A stretch of 64,000 nt of DNA from contig NZ_JACHMM010000001.1 in assembly GCF_014204975.1 (NCBI RefSeq), forward strand, positions 992,001 through 1,056,000, written 5' to 3'. The position numbers and the translations under genes are program-made. The notes under the pieces were generated by a model. The model saw nothing but the letters and a program-made list of their open reading frames with translations. It had not been told where the DNA came from and did no database searches. Source of the DNA: Jiangella mangrovi (GTDB lineage Bacteria > Actinomycetota > Actinomycetes > Jiangellales > Jiangellaceae). Shown piece by piece: positions 49,053 through 57,060 of this stretch (within the stretch, counting starts at the first letter, position 1; the number at the start of each line of letters is the position of its first letter).

Positions 49053-51658
49053 AGTTCACCCTGAAGGACTACCAAGCCGACGCCGTCGAAGAGATCCTGC
49101 AGAACCTCGCGTCGGCGCGCACACTGTACAAGAAGTCAATGACGCCAGTTCGCTCGTCGTTCTCCCTCGCCGCGACGACCGGGGCCGGTAAAACCGTGAT
49201 GGCAGCCGCCGCCATTGAGGCACTGTTCTGGGGCAGCGATTCGTTCGACTTCGCGCCCGACCCCGGCGCTGTTGTGCTCTGGTTCTCCGACGACCCCAAC
49301 CTGAACAAGCAGACATTCAACCGCCTTATCCAGGCGTCTGAGAAGTTCACGCACTCCAACCTCGTACACATTGAGCCGCCGTTTGCGCACCCTCGACTGG
49401 ACCCGGGCAAGGTGTACTTCCTCAACACCCAAAAGCTCACGAAAACGTCGAAACTCACCCGGGGGTATGTGGAGTCCTCCGATAATGGCGGCCAGCTTGC
49501 CGCGTTTCAGCCCACCCCCGACGATCAGGGCTGGACGATCTGGGAGACGCTCGCGAACACGATCGAGGACCCGAAGCTCACGCTCTACCTCGTGCTCGAC
49601 GAGGCGCACCGCGGCTTCAACTCAAAGGACACATCGGATAAGCCGACGATCGTCCGCAAACTCGTGAACGGCACTAGGGTGCGGCCTGCCATCCCAATCG
49701 TGTGGGGCATTTCCGCGACGATCGCCCACTTCGAGAACGCGATGAAGCAAGCCGAGGCCACCAAGAACCGCCAAACGCTGAAGCCGATACTCGTCGACCC
49801 CGTCCGGGTGCAAGAGTCGGGTCTCGTGAAGGATACGCTCGTCCTCGACATTCCCGACGAGGTCGGCAATTTTGACTCGGTGCTGGTGCGCCGGGCGGCG
49901 CGCAAGCTGAAGGACTCGGCCGAGCGCTGGGCGGCGTACGCGCATGCCCAGGGCCTTCACGAGACGGTTCGCCCGCTCCTCGTGCTGCAGACCCCGAATA
50001 CGCCCGACCACGACCACGTCGGGCTGGCGCTCGACACGATCTTCGCGGAATACCCGGAACTACGAGCAAACTCGATCCGGCACGTTCTCGGTGACCACTC
50101 CACACAGAAGTTTGGCGCGTGGGAGGTGGACTGGATCGAACCGCAGCGCGTCCAGGACTCGCATCAGGTGCGAGTGCTTGTCGCCAAGGACGCGATCTCC
50201 ACCGGCTGGGACTGCCCAAGGGCAGAGGTGCTGGTTTCGTTTCGGCCCGCGAAGGACGACACTCACATAACGCAGCTGCTGGGCCGCATGGTTCGCAGTC
50301 CGCTTGCACGCCGAGTACCAGGTGACGAGCGCTTGAACGCGGTCGATTGCATCCTCCCCTTTTTCGACCGCACGACTGCTGTGAAAGTGGTGCGGTTCTT
50401 GACGGGCGAGCTCGAGGAGATCCCCGGGGCACAGAAGAAGGCCATCATCGACGGCAAGGAGCTTCTGCCCAACCCGAACGTCCCGAAGGCCGTCTGGGAC
50501 CTGTGGCAGACACTGCCCACGGAAACACTTCCACAGCGCGGAGCGAGGCCAATGAAGCGTCTCGTGGCACTCGCCCAGGCGCTGTCCACCGACGCGCTAC
50601 GTCCGGGAGCGCTCAAGGAGGTCGAAGAGGAGCTTCACCGCATCCTCGACGCGTACGCCACCCGCTACGCGAGGCAGCTCGAAGCGGCGGTCCAGGAAGT
50701 TTGGGACGTTCACGTAAAGGAGATCTCTGGCCGATATGGCAAGGGCGGGCTCTCCTATGACGAGTTCATCGAGCGGGCCGACGACCGCGCGATTCGAACC
50801 GGGTTCGAGTCGGCGAAAAGGGCGTTCGGGTCGGATATCGCCCAGTCGTACGTCAACCACGTCGCCGGCCCAGACGACCCCGACACCGACGATGACGGCC
50901 TCCGCGAGGCGTATGTTCGTGCCTCCGCGTTGGCCTCGGTGAAGGAGGTACGCGAGAAGGTTGACGCCGAGGCGCTCGAACTCACCGACAGGCTGTTCGC
51001 CAAATACCGCGTCGCAATCAAGAGGCTTCCCGACGTACGCCAGCAGGAATACGAGGACATTCGCGCGATGGCGACCGAGCCACAACTCGGGTCGTTGCGG
51101 CCACCGCGCACCCGCATCGAGGGTTTCTCGGTCGAGGATGAATACGGCCAGCTCACTGTTGCGCCGCTGGCACCTCTTCACCTGATGTCGGACGATGACG
51201 GTCAGTTCCCACTCACCGACCTGAACGAGTGGGAACGCAAGGTAGTGCTCGCCGAGATCTCCCGTCCTGACGCGCGCGGGTGGTACCGCAATCCGTCACG
51301 CGCGGCGTTCGACTCCCTCGGTATCGCGTACCGCGACCAAGACGGGAACTGGCGCTCGATGCACCCCGACTTCGTGTTCTTCCATGAGATCGGTGGCAAG
51401 ATTGTTGCCTCAATTGTCGACCCGCACGGTCATCACCTCGATGACGCAGCAACCAAACTCCGGGCCTTGGCGCGCTTCGCGCGAGACTACCGCGACCTGT
51501 TCCATCGCATCGAGGCCGTCGCAGAGATTGCGAGCGGAATGCGAGTCCTCGACATGAAACTCAGCATGGTGCAGGAAGCCGTGCTCGCCGGCAAGAAGCC
51601 GCCGATCGAACTCTACCGCTCCGACTTTAGCGTGATGTACGAGCCGGAGAGCTGGTAG
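49049..51658 (+). CDS. res: Type III-like restriction helicase-nuclease (Res)
   Basis: The 869-residue product starts with a SF2 helicase: FTLKDYQADAVEEIL (Q motif), LAATTGAGKTVMAAAAI (Walker A), YLVLDEAHRG (DEAH), GISATIAHF, and KDAISTGWDCPRAEVLVSFRP with THITQLLGRMVRSPLARR as motifs V-VI. The C-terminal region has MHPDFVFFHEIGGKIVASIVDPHGHHLDDA near residue 770, where type III enzymes carry their PD-(D/E)xK nuclease; the lysine is replaced by histidine (DPH). It translocates on or switches DNA and cuts where Mod sites are unmodified. Coupled to mod by a 4-bp overlap. Confidence 0.88.
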   Translation: MKFTLKDYQADAVEEILQNLASARTLYKKSMTPVRSSFSLAATTGAGKTVMAAAAIEALFWGSDSFDFAPDPGAVVLWFSDDPNLNKQTFNRLIQASEKFTHSNLVHIEPPFAHPRLDPGKVYFLNTQKLTKTSKLTRGYVESSDNGGQLAAFQPTPDDQGWTIWETLANTIEDPKLTLYLVLDEAHRGFNSKDTSDKPTIVRKLVNGTRVRPAIPIVWGISATIAHFENAMKQAEATKNRQTLKPILVDPVRVQESGLVKDTLVLDIPDEVGNFDSVLVRRAARKLKDSAERWAAYAHAQGLHETVRPLLVLQTPNTPDHDHVGLALDTIFAEYPELRANSIRHVLGDHSTQKFGAWEVDWIEPQRVQDSHQVRVLVAKDAISTGWDCPRAEVLVSFRPAKDDTHITQLLGRMVRSPLARRVPGDERLNAVDCILPFFDRTTAVKVVRFLTGELEEIPGAQKKAIIDGKELLPNPNVPKAVWDLWQTLPTETLPQRGARPMKRLVALAQALSTDALRPGALKEVEEELHRILDAYATRYARQLEAAVQEVWDVHVKEISGRYGKGGLSYDEFIERADDRAIRTGFESAKRAFGSDIAQSYVNHVAGPDDPDTDDDGLREAYVRASALASVKEVREKVDAEALELTDRLFAKYRVAIKRLPDVRQQEYEDIRAMATEPQLGSLRPPRTRIEGFSVEDEYGQLTVAPLAPLHLMSDDDGQFPLTDLNEWERKVVLAEISRPDARGWYRNPSRAAFDSLGIAYRDQDGNWRSMHPDFVFFHEIGGKIVASIVDPHGHHLDDAATKLRALARFARDYRDLFHRIEAVAEIASGMRVLDMKLSMVQEAVLAGKKPPIELYRSDFSVMYEPESW

Positions 51659-51719
51659 GGCCCAAACGGCGATGTAGTCGGGCCAGGTCTTCCGTCAGTG
51701 ACGTCACAAGGCGCTCAAC

Positions 51720-52283
51720 AGTGTCGGCAACGCTGACGCCGAGGTTGCGCATCATCTCGTGGGTGGCTTCGCCAATCATCTGGTCCAGCTGGGCGACAGC
51801 GCGGCTTGCGGATACGAACGGCGCAGATATCGCCGCGTCGTGCGTCCCAGCGCCGGTTCAGCGCCGAAGAGCCCAACGAGACCTGGCAGTCCGACTTCAC
51901 CCGCTGGACATTCACCGACGGCAGCGATGTGCAGATCCTCGCATGGCCAGGCGAGCACCACCGGCTACCTCTGGCGGCCACCGCACACACCCGGTCATCG
52001 GCACTGACGTCGTCAGCAGGTTGAAGCGCCCCGGGTTGGATGCCGCATCTTCTGAGTTGGAAGATAGGCGTCATGCCGAGCAAGATCTATCCGGAGCTCG
52101 TGCTCGTGCAGTGCATCCGGTGGCTGAGCATCATGATCATTACTCGTCGGCGACCGAGGCATCGGTCAACCCGGCGGACTCCCCGCCGCCCACACCATCG
52201 ACCGCACTACTGGCGCAACCAACAAATGGCAGCCCGGCCGCTCGCCGAGCGCGCGAACCTTAAATGATGTCCCGACTCATCAC
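51720..52283 (+). pseudogene. IS481-type transposase remnant with right terminus
   Basis: A frame near 51860-52020 reads PNETWQSDFTRWTFTDGSDVQILAW, the first DDE segment of IS481 transposases, but DDHSR is changed to GEHHR and the frame breaks soon after (TAHT...). No second half of the gene is present. The sequence ends in GATGTCCCGACTCATCAC at 52266-52283, the same terminus as the nearby inverted-repeat element. Before it, 51659-51840 minus strand keeps a short coding-like stretch (AQLDQMIGEATHEMMRNLGV) of unknown origin. Confidence 0.6.
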
Positions 52284-52325
52284 TTTGTGGGGCTGAGAGT
52301 GTGTTGGTTCACGACATCGTTGTTA

Positions 52326-52448
52326 GATGAGTCGAGACATCGTTGATGGCCGCGGCGGGTCGGCTCCAATGCTACTAACGCAGCGAAGAACGAGAGCCCG
52401 GCCGCTGGCCAGGCCTTTCGTCCACTATGAACGATGTCCCGACTCATC
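52326..52448. mobile_element. 123-bp MITE-like element with 19-bp inverted repeats
   Basis: GATGAGTCGAGACATCGTT at 52326-52344 and its inverse at 52430-52448 (one mismatch) bound a 123-bp segment without a gene. The ends equal the IS481 remnant terminus at 52266. It lies directly against the 3' end of tRNA-Ala. Confidence 0.65.
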
Positions 52449-52451
52449 ACA

Positions 52452-52527
52452 TGGTGGAGCTGAGGGGACTCGAACCCCTGACCCCCTCGTTGCGAACGAG
52501 GTGCGCTACCAGCTGCGCCACAGCCCC
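52452..52527 (-). tRNA. tRNA-Ala (anticodon CGC)
   Basis: The minus strand folds into a complete cloverleaf: acceptor GGGGCTG/CAGCTCC with the G3-U70 alanine identity pair, D arm GCGC/GCGC, anticodon stem CCTCG/CGAGG with loop TTCGCAA (anticodon CGC), T arm AGGGG-TTCGAGT-CCCCT and encoded CCA. Its 3' end faces the defence island, a usual integration boundary. Confidence 0.95.
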
Positions 52528-52578
52528 TAGAACGTCCGCGACTTTACCATCCGGACCGGCCCGAGACCCAATCGGGAG

Positions 52579-53385
52579 TCAGTCGCCGACGGCGCGGCGG
52601 GGCTCGTCGACCACTTCGTCGGTGGAGGTGGTTTCGGCCGGCTGCTCGGCGGGGGCGCGGTGGGGGAGCTGGATGGACGAAGCCGGGTCCAGTCTGCCGG
52701 AGGTCCAGGCACCGGGCTGGCCGAGATCGATCTTCCGGGCCGCGGGGCGGGTTGCCTTGGGCTTGGTGAGATAGGTCGGGAGCGGCACCGACACCGGCGA
52801 CCATTCGCCCTCGGCTGCGGCAGCCGGCTCGGTGACTTCGTCTGGCAGGACCAACCGACGTGGGGCGGTTTCCTCGGCCTCGGAGGTCACGGTTTCGGAT
52901 GTCCACACGACGCCGCCTTGACGGGCCTCGCGCTTGCGCGAGGCCGCACGACGGCGGGCGTCGATCCGCTGGCGGCGGGCTTGGGTGACGGCTGCGCGGC
53001 GGGCGACGACGAGGAAGAGAAAGAGCAGTACTCCCGGGCCGGCTGGCAGCCATGCCTGCGCGCGGCCCACGAGGACAAAGCCCGCAGAGACCACGAGTAG
53101 CACCAACAGGAGCGAGAGTATGCGACGGCGGCGCCTTGCGGCTTCTGCGAAGACGTCACGATCGACCGACGGCGTCACGACCGCCCCTGCCGGCTGGGGG
53201 ACCACGACGGCGCCGTGGGGGGCCTGCGGCGGGCGACCACGGCGAGGCGACAGTACGCGCACCCCACGTTCGACATCGGCCGAGCGGGCCTGCTCGACTT
53301 CCTCGTTGCGGCGCACCCACTTGGGCACGAGAAAAGCGGCCCACGCTGCGACGATCGCCGCATAGATGAGGCCGCTGTATCCCAT
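52579..53385 (-). CDS. GlpR/SepX-like divisome membrane protein
   Basis: ATG at 53385 gives MGYSGLIYAAIVAAWAAFLVPKWVRRNEE, the typical N-terminal helix of the actinobacterial GlpR/SepX family, after a TAGCGT -10 box. Two further hydrophobic helices lie near residues 90-112 and 117-130 (LSLLLVLLVVSAGFVLVG, PAGPGVLLFLFLVVARR). The C-terminal half is hydrophilic and low in complexity. GlpR is the membrane partner of the gephyrin-like Glp protein in Corynebacterium division; SepX works in Streptomyces septation. The glp gene lies 2.4 kb away in the same direction. The length of 268 residues is normal. Confidence 0.78.
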   Translation of the reverse strand: MGYSGLIYAAIVAAWAAFLVPKWVRRNEEVEQARSADVERGVRVLSPRRGRPPQAPHGAVVVPQPAGAVVTPSVDRDVFAEAARRRRRILSLLLVLLVVSAGFVLVGRAQAWLPAGPGVLLFLFLVVARRAAVTQARRQRIDARRRAASRKREARQGGVVWTSETVTSEAEETAPRRLVLPDEVTEPAAAAEGEWSPVSVPLPTYLTKPKATRPAARKIDLGQPGAWTSGRLDPASSIQLPHRAPAEQPAETTSTDEVVDEPRRAVGD

Positions 53386-53478
53386 GGCCCAAAACGCTAC
53401 GGTGCGAGACAACCCACACGTTGGACCTGACCCGGTGTGTCGTCCGTAACGGACGATACCGGTGTGACCAGAGTGACC

Positions 53479-54111
53479 TCAGGTCATCCTGATCGCTTGT
53501 GCCCGGATCTCGAGCTGGACCTTCTGCGACACCAGCCAGCCGCCGGCCTCGAGCGCCACGTTCCAGGTCATGCCGTACGCCTCGCGGTCGATCTCGCCGG
53601 TCGCCGACAGCGCGAGCCGCTCGCCGCCCCAGGGGTCGCCCTTGACGCCGTCAATCGAAACATCGAGCTCGATCGGGCGCGTCACGCCCTTGATCGTCAG
53701 GTCGCCGACACAGATGAACTTGCCGGCGCCACCACGGCGGCGGCGGACCATCTGGCCGTTGACGGTGGCCCACTTGGGGCCCGACGAGCCGCCGTGGACC
53801 TGGCGGGAGATGAAGCTCATCTTCGGGAACGTCTCGACGTCCAGGAAGTCACCGCTGCGCAGGTGCGCGTCGCGCTCGGCCGCGCCGGTGGTGATGGAGC
53901 CGGTTTCGATGACGGCGTTCGCGGACGAGTCGAGCGGGTCCTCGGCCACATGAATGGTGCCTTCGACCTTCTCGAACCGGCCACGGACCTGGGTGACCAT
54001 CAGGTGCCGGGCGACGAAGCCCGCGGTCGTGTGGGCGGCATCGATCTGGAAGACGCCCGGCGTCGGAAGCATGGCGCCGTTCCAGAGCCGCACACCTGCC
54101 GAGTCGTTCAT
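53479..54111 (-). CDS. YceI family protein
   Basis: ATG at 54111 follows GGGGGATTC. The 210-residue cytosolic lipocalin-like barrel has GVFQIDAAHTTAGFVARHLMVTQVRGRFEKVEGTIHV at the start, RDAHLRSGDFLDVETFPKMSFIS near residue 85 and LTIKGVTRPIELDVSI near residue 140, all YceI hallmarks. YceI proteins bind isoprenoid or fatty chains. No signal peptide is present, unlike E. coli YceI. It lies between glpR and rimJ on the same strand. Confidence 0.92.
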   Translation of the reverse strand: MNDSAGVRLWNGAMLPTPGVFQIDAAHTTAGFVARHLMVTQVRGRFEKVEGTIHVAEDPLDSSANAVIETGSITTGAAERDAHLRSGDFLDVETFPKMSFISRQVHGGSSGPKWATVNGQMVRRRRGGAGKFICVGDLTIKGVTRPIELDVSIDGVKGDPWGGERLALSATGEIDREAYGMTWNVALEAGGWLVSQKVQLEIRAQAIRMT

Positions 54112-54255
54112 GAATCCCCCGAGACGAAACAATCAGCAAACGATGCGCTACCGATCAATAATCGCACAGACAGATAGCAACAGAGCGTGATGAATCGCCC
54201 GGAATCGGTCACCCACAGTGATCAGCGCTGGTCAGCGCACCACCAAGCAACCAGC

Positions 54256-54873
54256 TCAGGGGGCCAGACGCGACGAACGCCACCGTCGCAGGAGTCCTTC
54301 GGGGACCTCTTCGGCGGTCAGCGCGAACGAGCGGTGGTCGCGCCACTCACCGTCGATGTGCAGGAGCTTCGGCCGCAATCCTTCCTCACGGAAGCCGAGC
54401 TTCTCGACGACCCGCAGGGAGGCGCGGTTCTCGGGCCGGATGTTGACCTCGAGCCGGTGCAGGCCGGCGACGAAGAAGCAGTAGTCGACGCCCAGCGCGA
54501 CGGCAGTGGGCATGATGCCGTGGCCGGCGAGGTCGACGTCGAGCCAGTAGCCGATCGTCCCCATGCGGGCCGAGCCCCAGATGATGTTCGAGACGTTGAG
54601 CTGCCCGGCCAGCCGCCCGTGGTACGTGACGGCCCACGGCAGCGACTCGTCGGCGCGGGCCTGGGCGGAGTGCAGCCGGACCATCTGCCGGAACGACATC
54701 GTGTACGGATCGGCCGGCGGCGGGGGCGTCGCCTCCCACGGCCGCAGCCAGGCCTCGCTGCGCTGGCGCACCTCGGACCAGACTCGCAGGTCGCGCGCAT
54801 GCAGCGGCCGCAGCCCGACGGGGCCCTCGTGCAGCTCGACCGGCCAGCCGAGCCTGGTGGACCGCGACCTCAC
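54256..54873 (-). CDS. rimJ: GNAT N-acetyltransferase, RimJ family
   Basis: The 205-residue GNAT protein has VGLRPLHARDLRVWSEVRQ at the N-terminus, IGYWLDVDLAGHGIMPTAVALGVDYCF with the acetyl-CoA loop (R/QxxGxG-type, here LAGHGI) near residue 112, and LHRLEVNIRPENRASLRVVEKLGFREEGL near residue 140, the RimJ/RimL signature. It acetylates protein N-termini or side chains. Its ATG overlaps the mogA stop. The galU-glp-rimJ-glpR order is conserved in actinobacteria. Confidence 0.92.
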   Translation of the reverse strand: MRSRSTRLGWPVELHEGPVGLRPLHARDLRVWSEVRQRSEAWLRPWEATPPPPADPYTMSFRQMVRLHSAQARADESLPWAVTYHGRLAGQLNVSNIIWGSARMGTIGYWLDVDLAGHGIMPTAVALGVDYCFFVAGLHRLEVNIRPENRASLRVVEKLGFREEGLRPKLLHIDGEWRDHRSFALTAEEVPEGLLRRWRSSRLAP

Positions 54874-55361
54874 GACGCACCTCCCGAACCCACGTGGTCT
54901 CCCCCGCGCAGCTGGTCCACCGCGTGCCCCAGCACCGGAACCAGAACGGCGAGGCCGTCGCGCACTCCGCCAGGCGATCCGGGGAGGTTGACGATGAGCG
55001 TCCGACCGGCCCGGCCCGCTATCCCACGCGACAATGCCGCCGTCGGCACCCCCTGCGCGACCCCGTACGCGCGGATGGCCTCGGCGATGCCTGGCACCTC
55101 GACCTCGACCACGCGGCGGGTCATCTCGGGCGTGAAGTCGGTGGGGCTGAGCCCGGTGCCGCCGGTGGTCACGACGACGTCATAGCCGTCGGCGACCCCG
55201 GACCGCAACGCCGCCTCGACGGGAGCACCATCCGGCACCACGACTGGGCCCGAAACGGAGAACCCCGCAGACGACAACGCCGCGACGATCAACGGCCCGC
55301 CGCGGTCCTCGTACACCCCCGTGGCCGCGCGCGTCGACACCGTCACGACCAGTGCTCTCAT
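54870..55361 (-). CDS. mogA: MogA/MoaB-like molybdopterin adenylyltransferase
   Basis: The 163-residue product has the MPT-binding signature TTGGTGLSPTDFTPEMTR near residue 65 and PGSPGGVRDGL near residue 143. It adenylates molybdopterin in cofactor synthesis. ATGA overlaps link it to moaC upstream and rimJ downstream. Its location beside glp keeps the molybdenum and division genes in a single operon. Confidence 0.92.
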   Translation of the reverse strand: MRALVVTVSTRAATGVYEDRGGPLIVAALSSAGFSVSGPVVVPDGAPVEAALRSGVADGYDVVVTTGGTGLSPTDFTPEMTRRVVEVEVPGIAEAIRAYGVAQGVPTAALSRGIAGRAGRTLIVNLPGSPGGVRDGLAVLVPVLGHAVDQLRGGDHVGSGGAS

Positions 55362-55837
55362 GGTCGCCGCCAGGTCCCGGACTTGCCGCCGGTCTTCTCC
55401 TCGATGCGGATGTCGGTGATGACCGCGCCCTTGTCGATCGACTTCACCATGTCGACGACGGTGAGCGCTGCGGTCGCGACGGCGGTCAGCGCCTCCATCT
55501 CGACGCCGGTCCGGTCGGCGGTCCGAACGACAGCAACCACACCCACGGCGTCATCCAGCACCGTCAGCGACACGTCCACCCCGTGCAGCGCCAGCGGATG
55601 ACACAGCGGGATGAGGTCGGGCGTCTTCTTCGCGCCCATGATGCCGGCCAGCCGCGCGACGGCGAGCGCGTCGCCCTTCGGCACCTCACCGCCTCGCAAC
55701 GCCGCGACGACAGCCGGCGACACCAGCACGCGGCCCGACGCCGTCGCCGTCCGGACCGTCACGTCCTTGGCCGACACATCGACCATGCGCGCCGCACCCT
55801 CGGAATCGAGGTGCGTGAACCCCGACGACGACGTCAC
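55358..55837 (-). CDS. moaC: Cyclic pyranopterin monophosphate synthase
   Basis: The 159-residue MoaC has GFTHLDSEGAARMVDVSAK, ARLAGIMGAKKTPDLIPLCHPLAL near residue 65 with active-site lysine, and VEMEALTAVATAALTVVDMVKSIDK near residue 110 with the second lysine. With MoaA it makes cPMP, the first step of molybdenum cofactor synthesis. It overlaps glp and mogA by 4 bp on each side. Confidence 0.95.
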   Translation of the reverse strand: MTSSSGFTHLDSEGAARMVDVSAKDVTVRTATASGRVLVSPAVVAALRGGEVPKGDALAVARLAGIMGAKKTPDLIPLCHPLALHGVDVSLTVLDDAVGVVAVVRTADRTGVEMEALTAVATAALTVVDMVKSIDKGAVITDIRIEEKTGGKSGTWRRP

Positions 55838-57060
55838 TCTCGCCGCCGTTCCAGCAGGACGGTGTCGACCACCTGGCCCGCCGCGACCTCGGTGATGTGC
55901 TCGGGCACGACGATCAGCGCGTTGGCGTAGGCGAGGTCGCCCATGAGGTGCGAGTGCTGCGCCCCGATGGGCCGCACCTGATGCGTCCCGTCGGTCGCCG
56001 TCTGCACCCGCGCCCGTGCGAACTGCCGCCGCCCCTCGGGCGAGCGCAGCCGCTCTTGCAGGACGGCCTTGACGCTGGCGCGGTGCAGCCGCGGCGAGCC
56101 GAGCATCTTGCGGATGGCCGGGCGCACGAACACCTCGAACGACACGAACGCGCTGACCGGGTTGCCGGGCAGCGCGAAGATCGGCGTGCGGTCGTCGCCG
56201 ATGGTGCCGAAGCCCTGCGGCTTGCCCGGCTGCATGGCGACGCTGTCGAACTTGACCGTGCCGAGCTGCGAGAGGACCTCTTTGACGATGTCGTAGGCGC
56301 CCGCGCTGACCCCGCCCGTGGTGATGACCATGTCGGCCCGGATCAGCTGGTCCTCGATGAGGCCGAGCAGGCGGTCCTTGTCGTCGGGGATGGGCGGGAT
56401 GCGGTACGCGACGGCGCCGGCCTCGCGCGCGGCAGCGGTCAGCGTGAACGAGTTGGAGTCGGAGATCTGCCCCGTGGTCAGGGGGTAGCCGGGCTCGACC
56501 AGCTCGCTGCCGGTGGAGATGATGACGACGCGCGGCCGCGGCCGGACGACGACGCGGTCGCGCCCGACGGCGGCCAGCAGGCCGATCTGCGCCGCACCCA
56601 GGTAGGTGCCCGCGCCCATGACGACGTCACCCTCGTGCACGTCGCCGCCGGCCCGGCGGATGTGCGCGCCGGGCTTCGCCGCTGTCATGATGCGCACGCG
56701 CGCGGTGCCGGCGTCGGTCTCTTCGACCGGCACGACGGCGTCGGCCCCGGCCGGCATGGGGGCGCCGGTCATGATGCGCGCCGCCAGCCCCGGGCCGATG
56801 GCGTTGACCCGGGTGTCGCCGGCCGGGATGTCGAGGACGACCGGCAGCGAGACCGGCTCGTCCGCCGTCGCCGACGCGACGTCGTCGGCGCGCACCGCGT
56901 AGCCGTCCATGGCGGTGTTGTCGAACTGCGGCAGCGACCAGGGCGCGATGACGTCCTCGGTCAGCACGCACCCGTGCGCGTCGAGCAGCTGGAAGTCCAG
57001 CTCGCTCAGCGGCCGGACCGCCGCGAGGATGTCGGACAGATGGTCGGCGACACGCTTCAC
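55834..57060 (-). CDS. glp: Gephyrin-like protein Glp / MoeA family
   Basis: GTG at 57060 starts immediately after the galU stop. The 408-residue protein has the MoeA plan: QFDNTAMDGYAVRADDV near residue 45, AARIMTGAPMPAGADAVVPVEET near residue 93, ISTGSELVEPGYPL, ITTGGVSAGAYDIVKEVLSQLG near residue 245 and PGKPQGFG...FALPGNPVSAFVSFEVFVRP near residue 285. MoeA inserts molybdate; in Corynebacterium the galU-linked copy, Glp, binds FtsZ and GlpR in cell division. Context (galU upstream, glpR downstream) favours Glp, though moaC and mogA in the operon leave a cofactor role open. Confidence 0.9.
   Translation of the reverse strand: MKRVADHLSDILAAVRPLSELDFQLLDAHGCVLTEDVIAPWSLPQFDNTAMDGYAVRADDVASATADEPVSLPVVLDIPAGDTRVNAIGPGLAARIMTGAPMPAGADAVVPVEETDAGTARVRIMTAAKPGAHIRRAGGDVHEGDVVMGAGTYLGAAQIGLLAAVGRDRVVVRPRPRVVIISTGSELVEPGYPLTTGQISDSNSFTLTAAAREAGAVAYRIPPIPDDKDRLLGLIEDQLIRADMVITTGGVSAGAYDIVKEVLSQLGTVKFDSVAMQPGKPQGFGTIGDDRTPIFALPGNPVSAFVSFEVFVRPAIRKMLGSPRLHRASVKAVLQERLRSPEGRRQFARARVQTATDGTHQVRPIGAQHSHLMGDLAYANALIVVPEHITEVAAGQVVDTVLLERRRE

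Noticed and set aside
37975-51658. BREX, DISARM, Dnd/Ssp, Gabija or Zorya system
   Set aside because: None of the defining genes (pglZ/brxC, drmAB, dndCDE/sspBCD, gajA, zorAB) is present.
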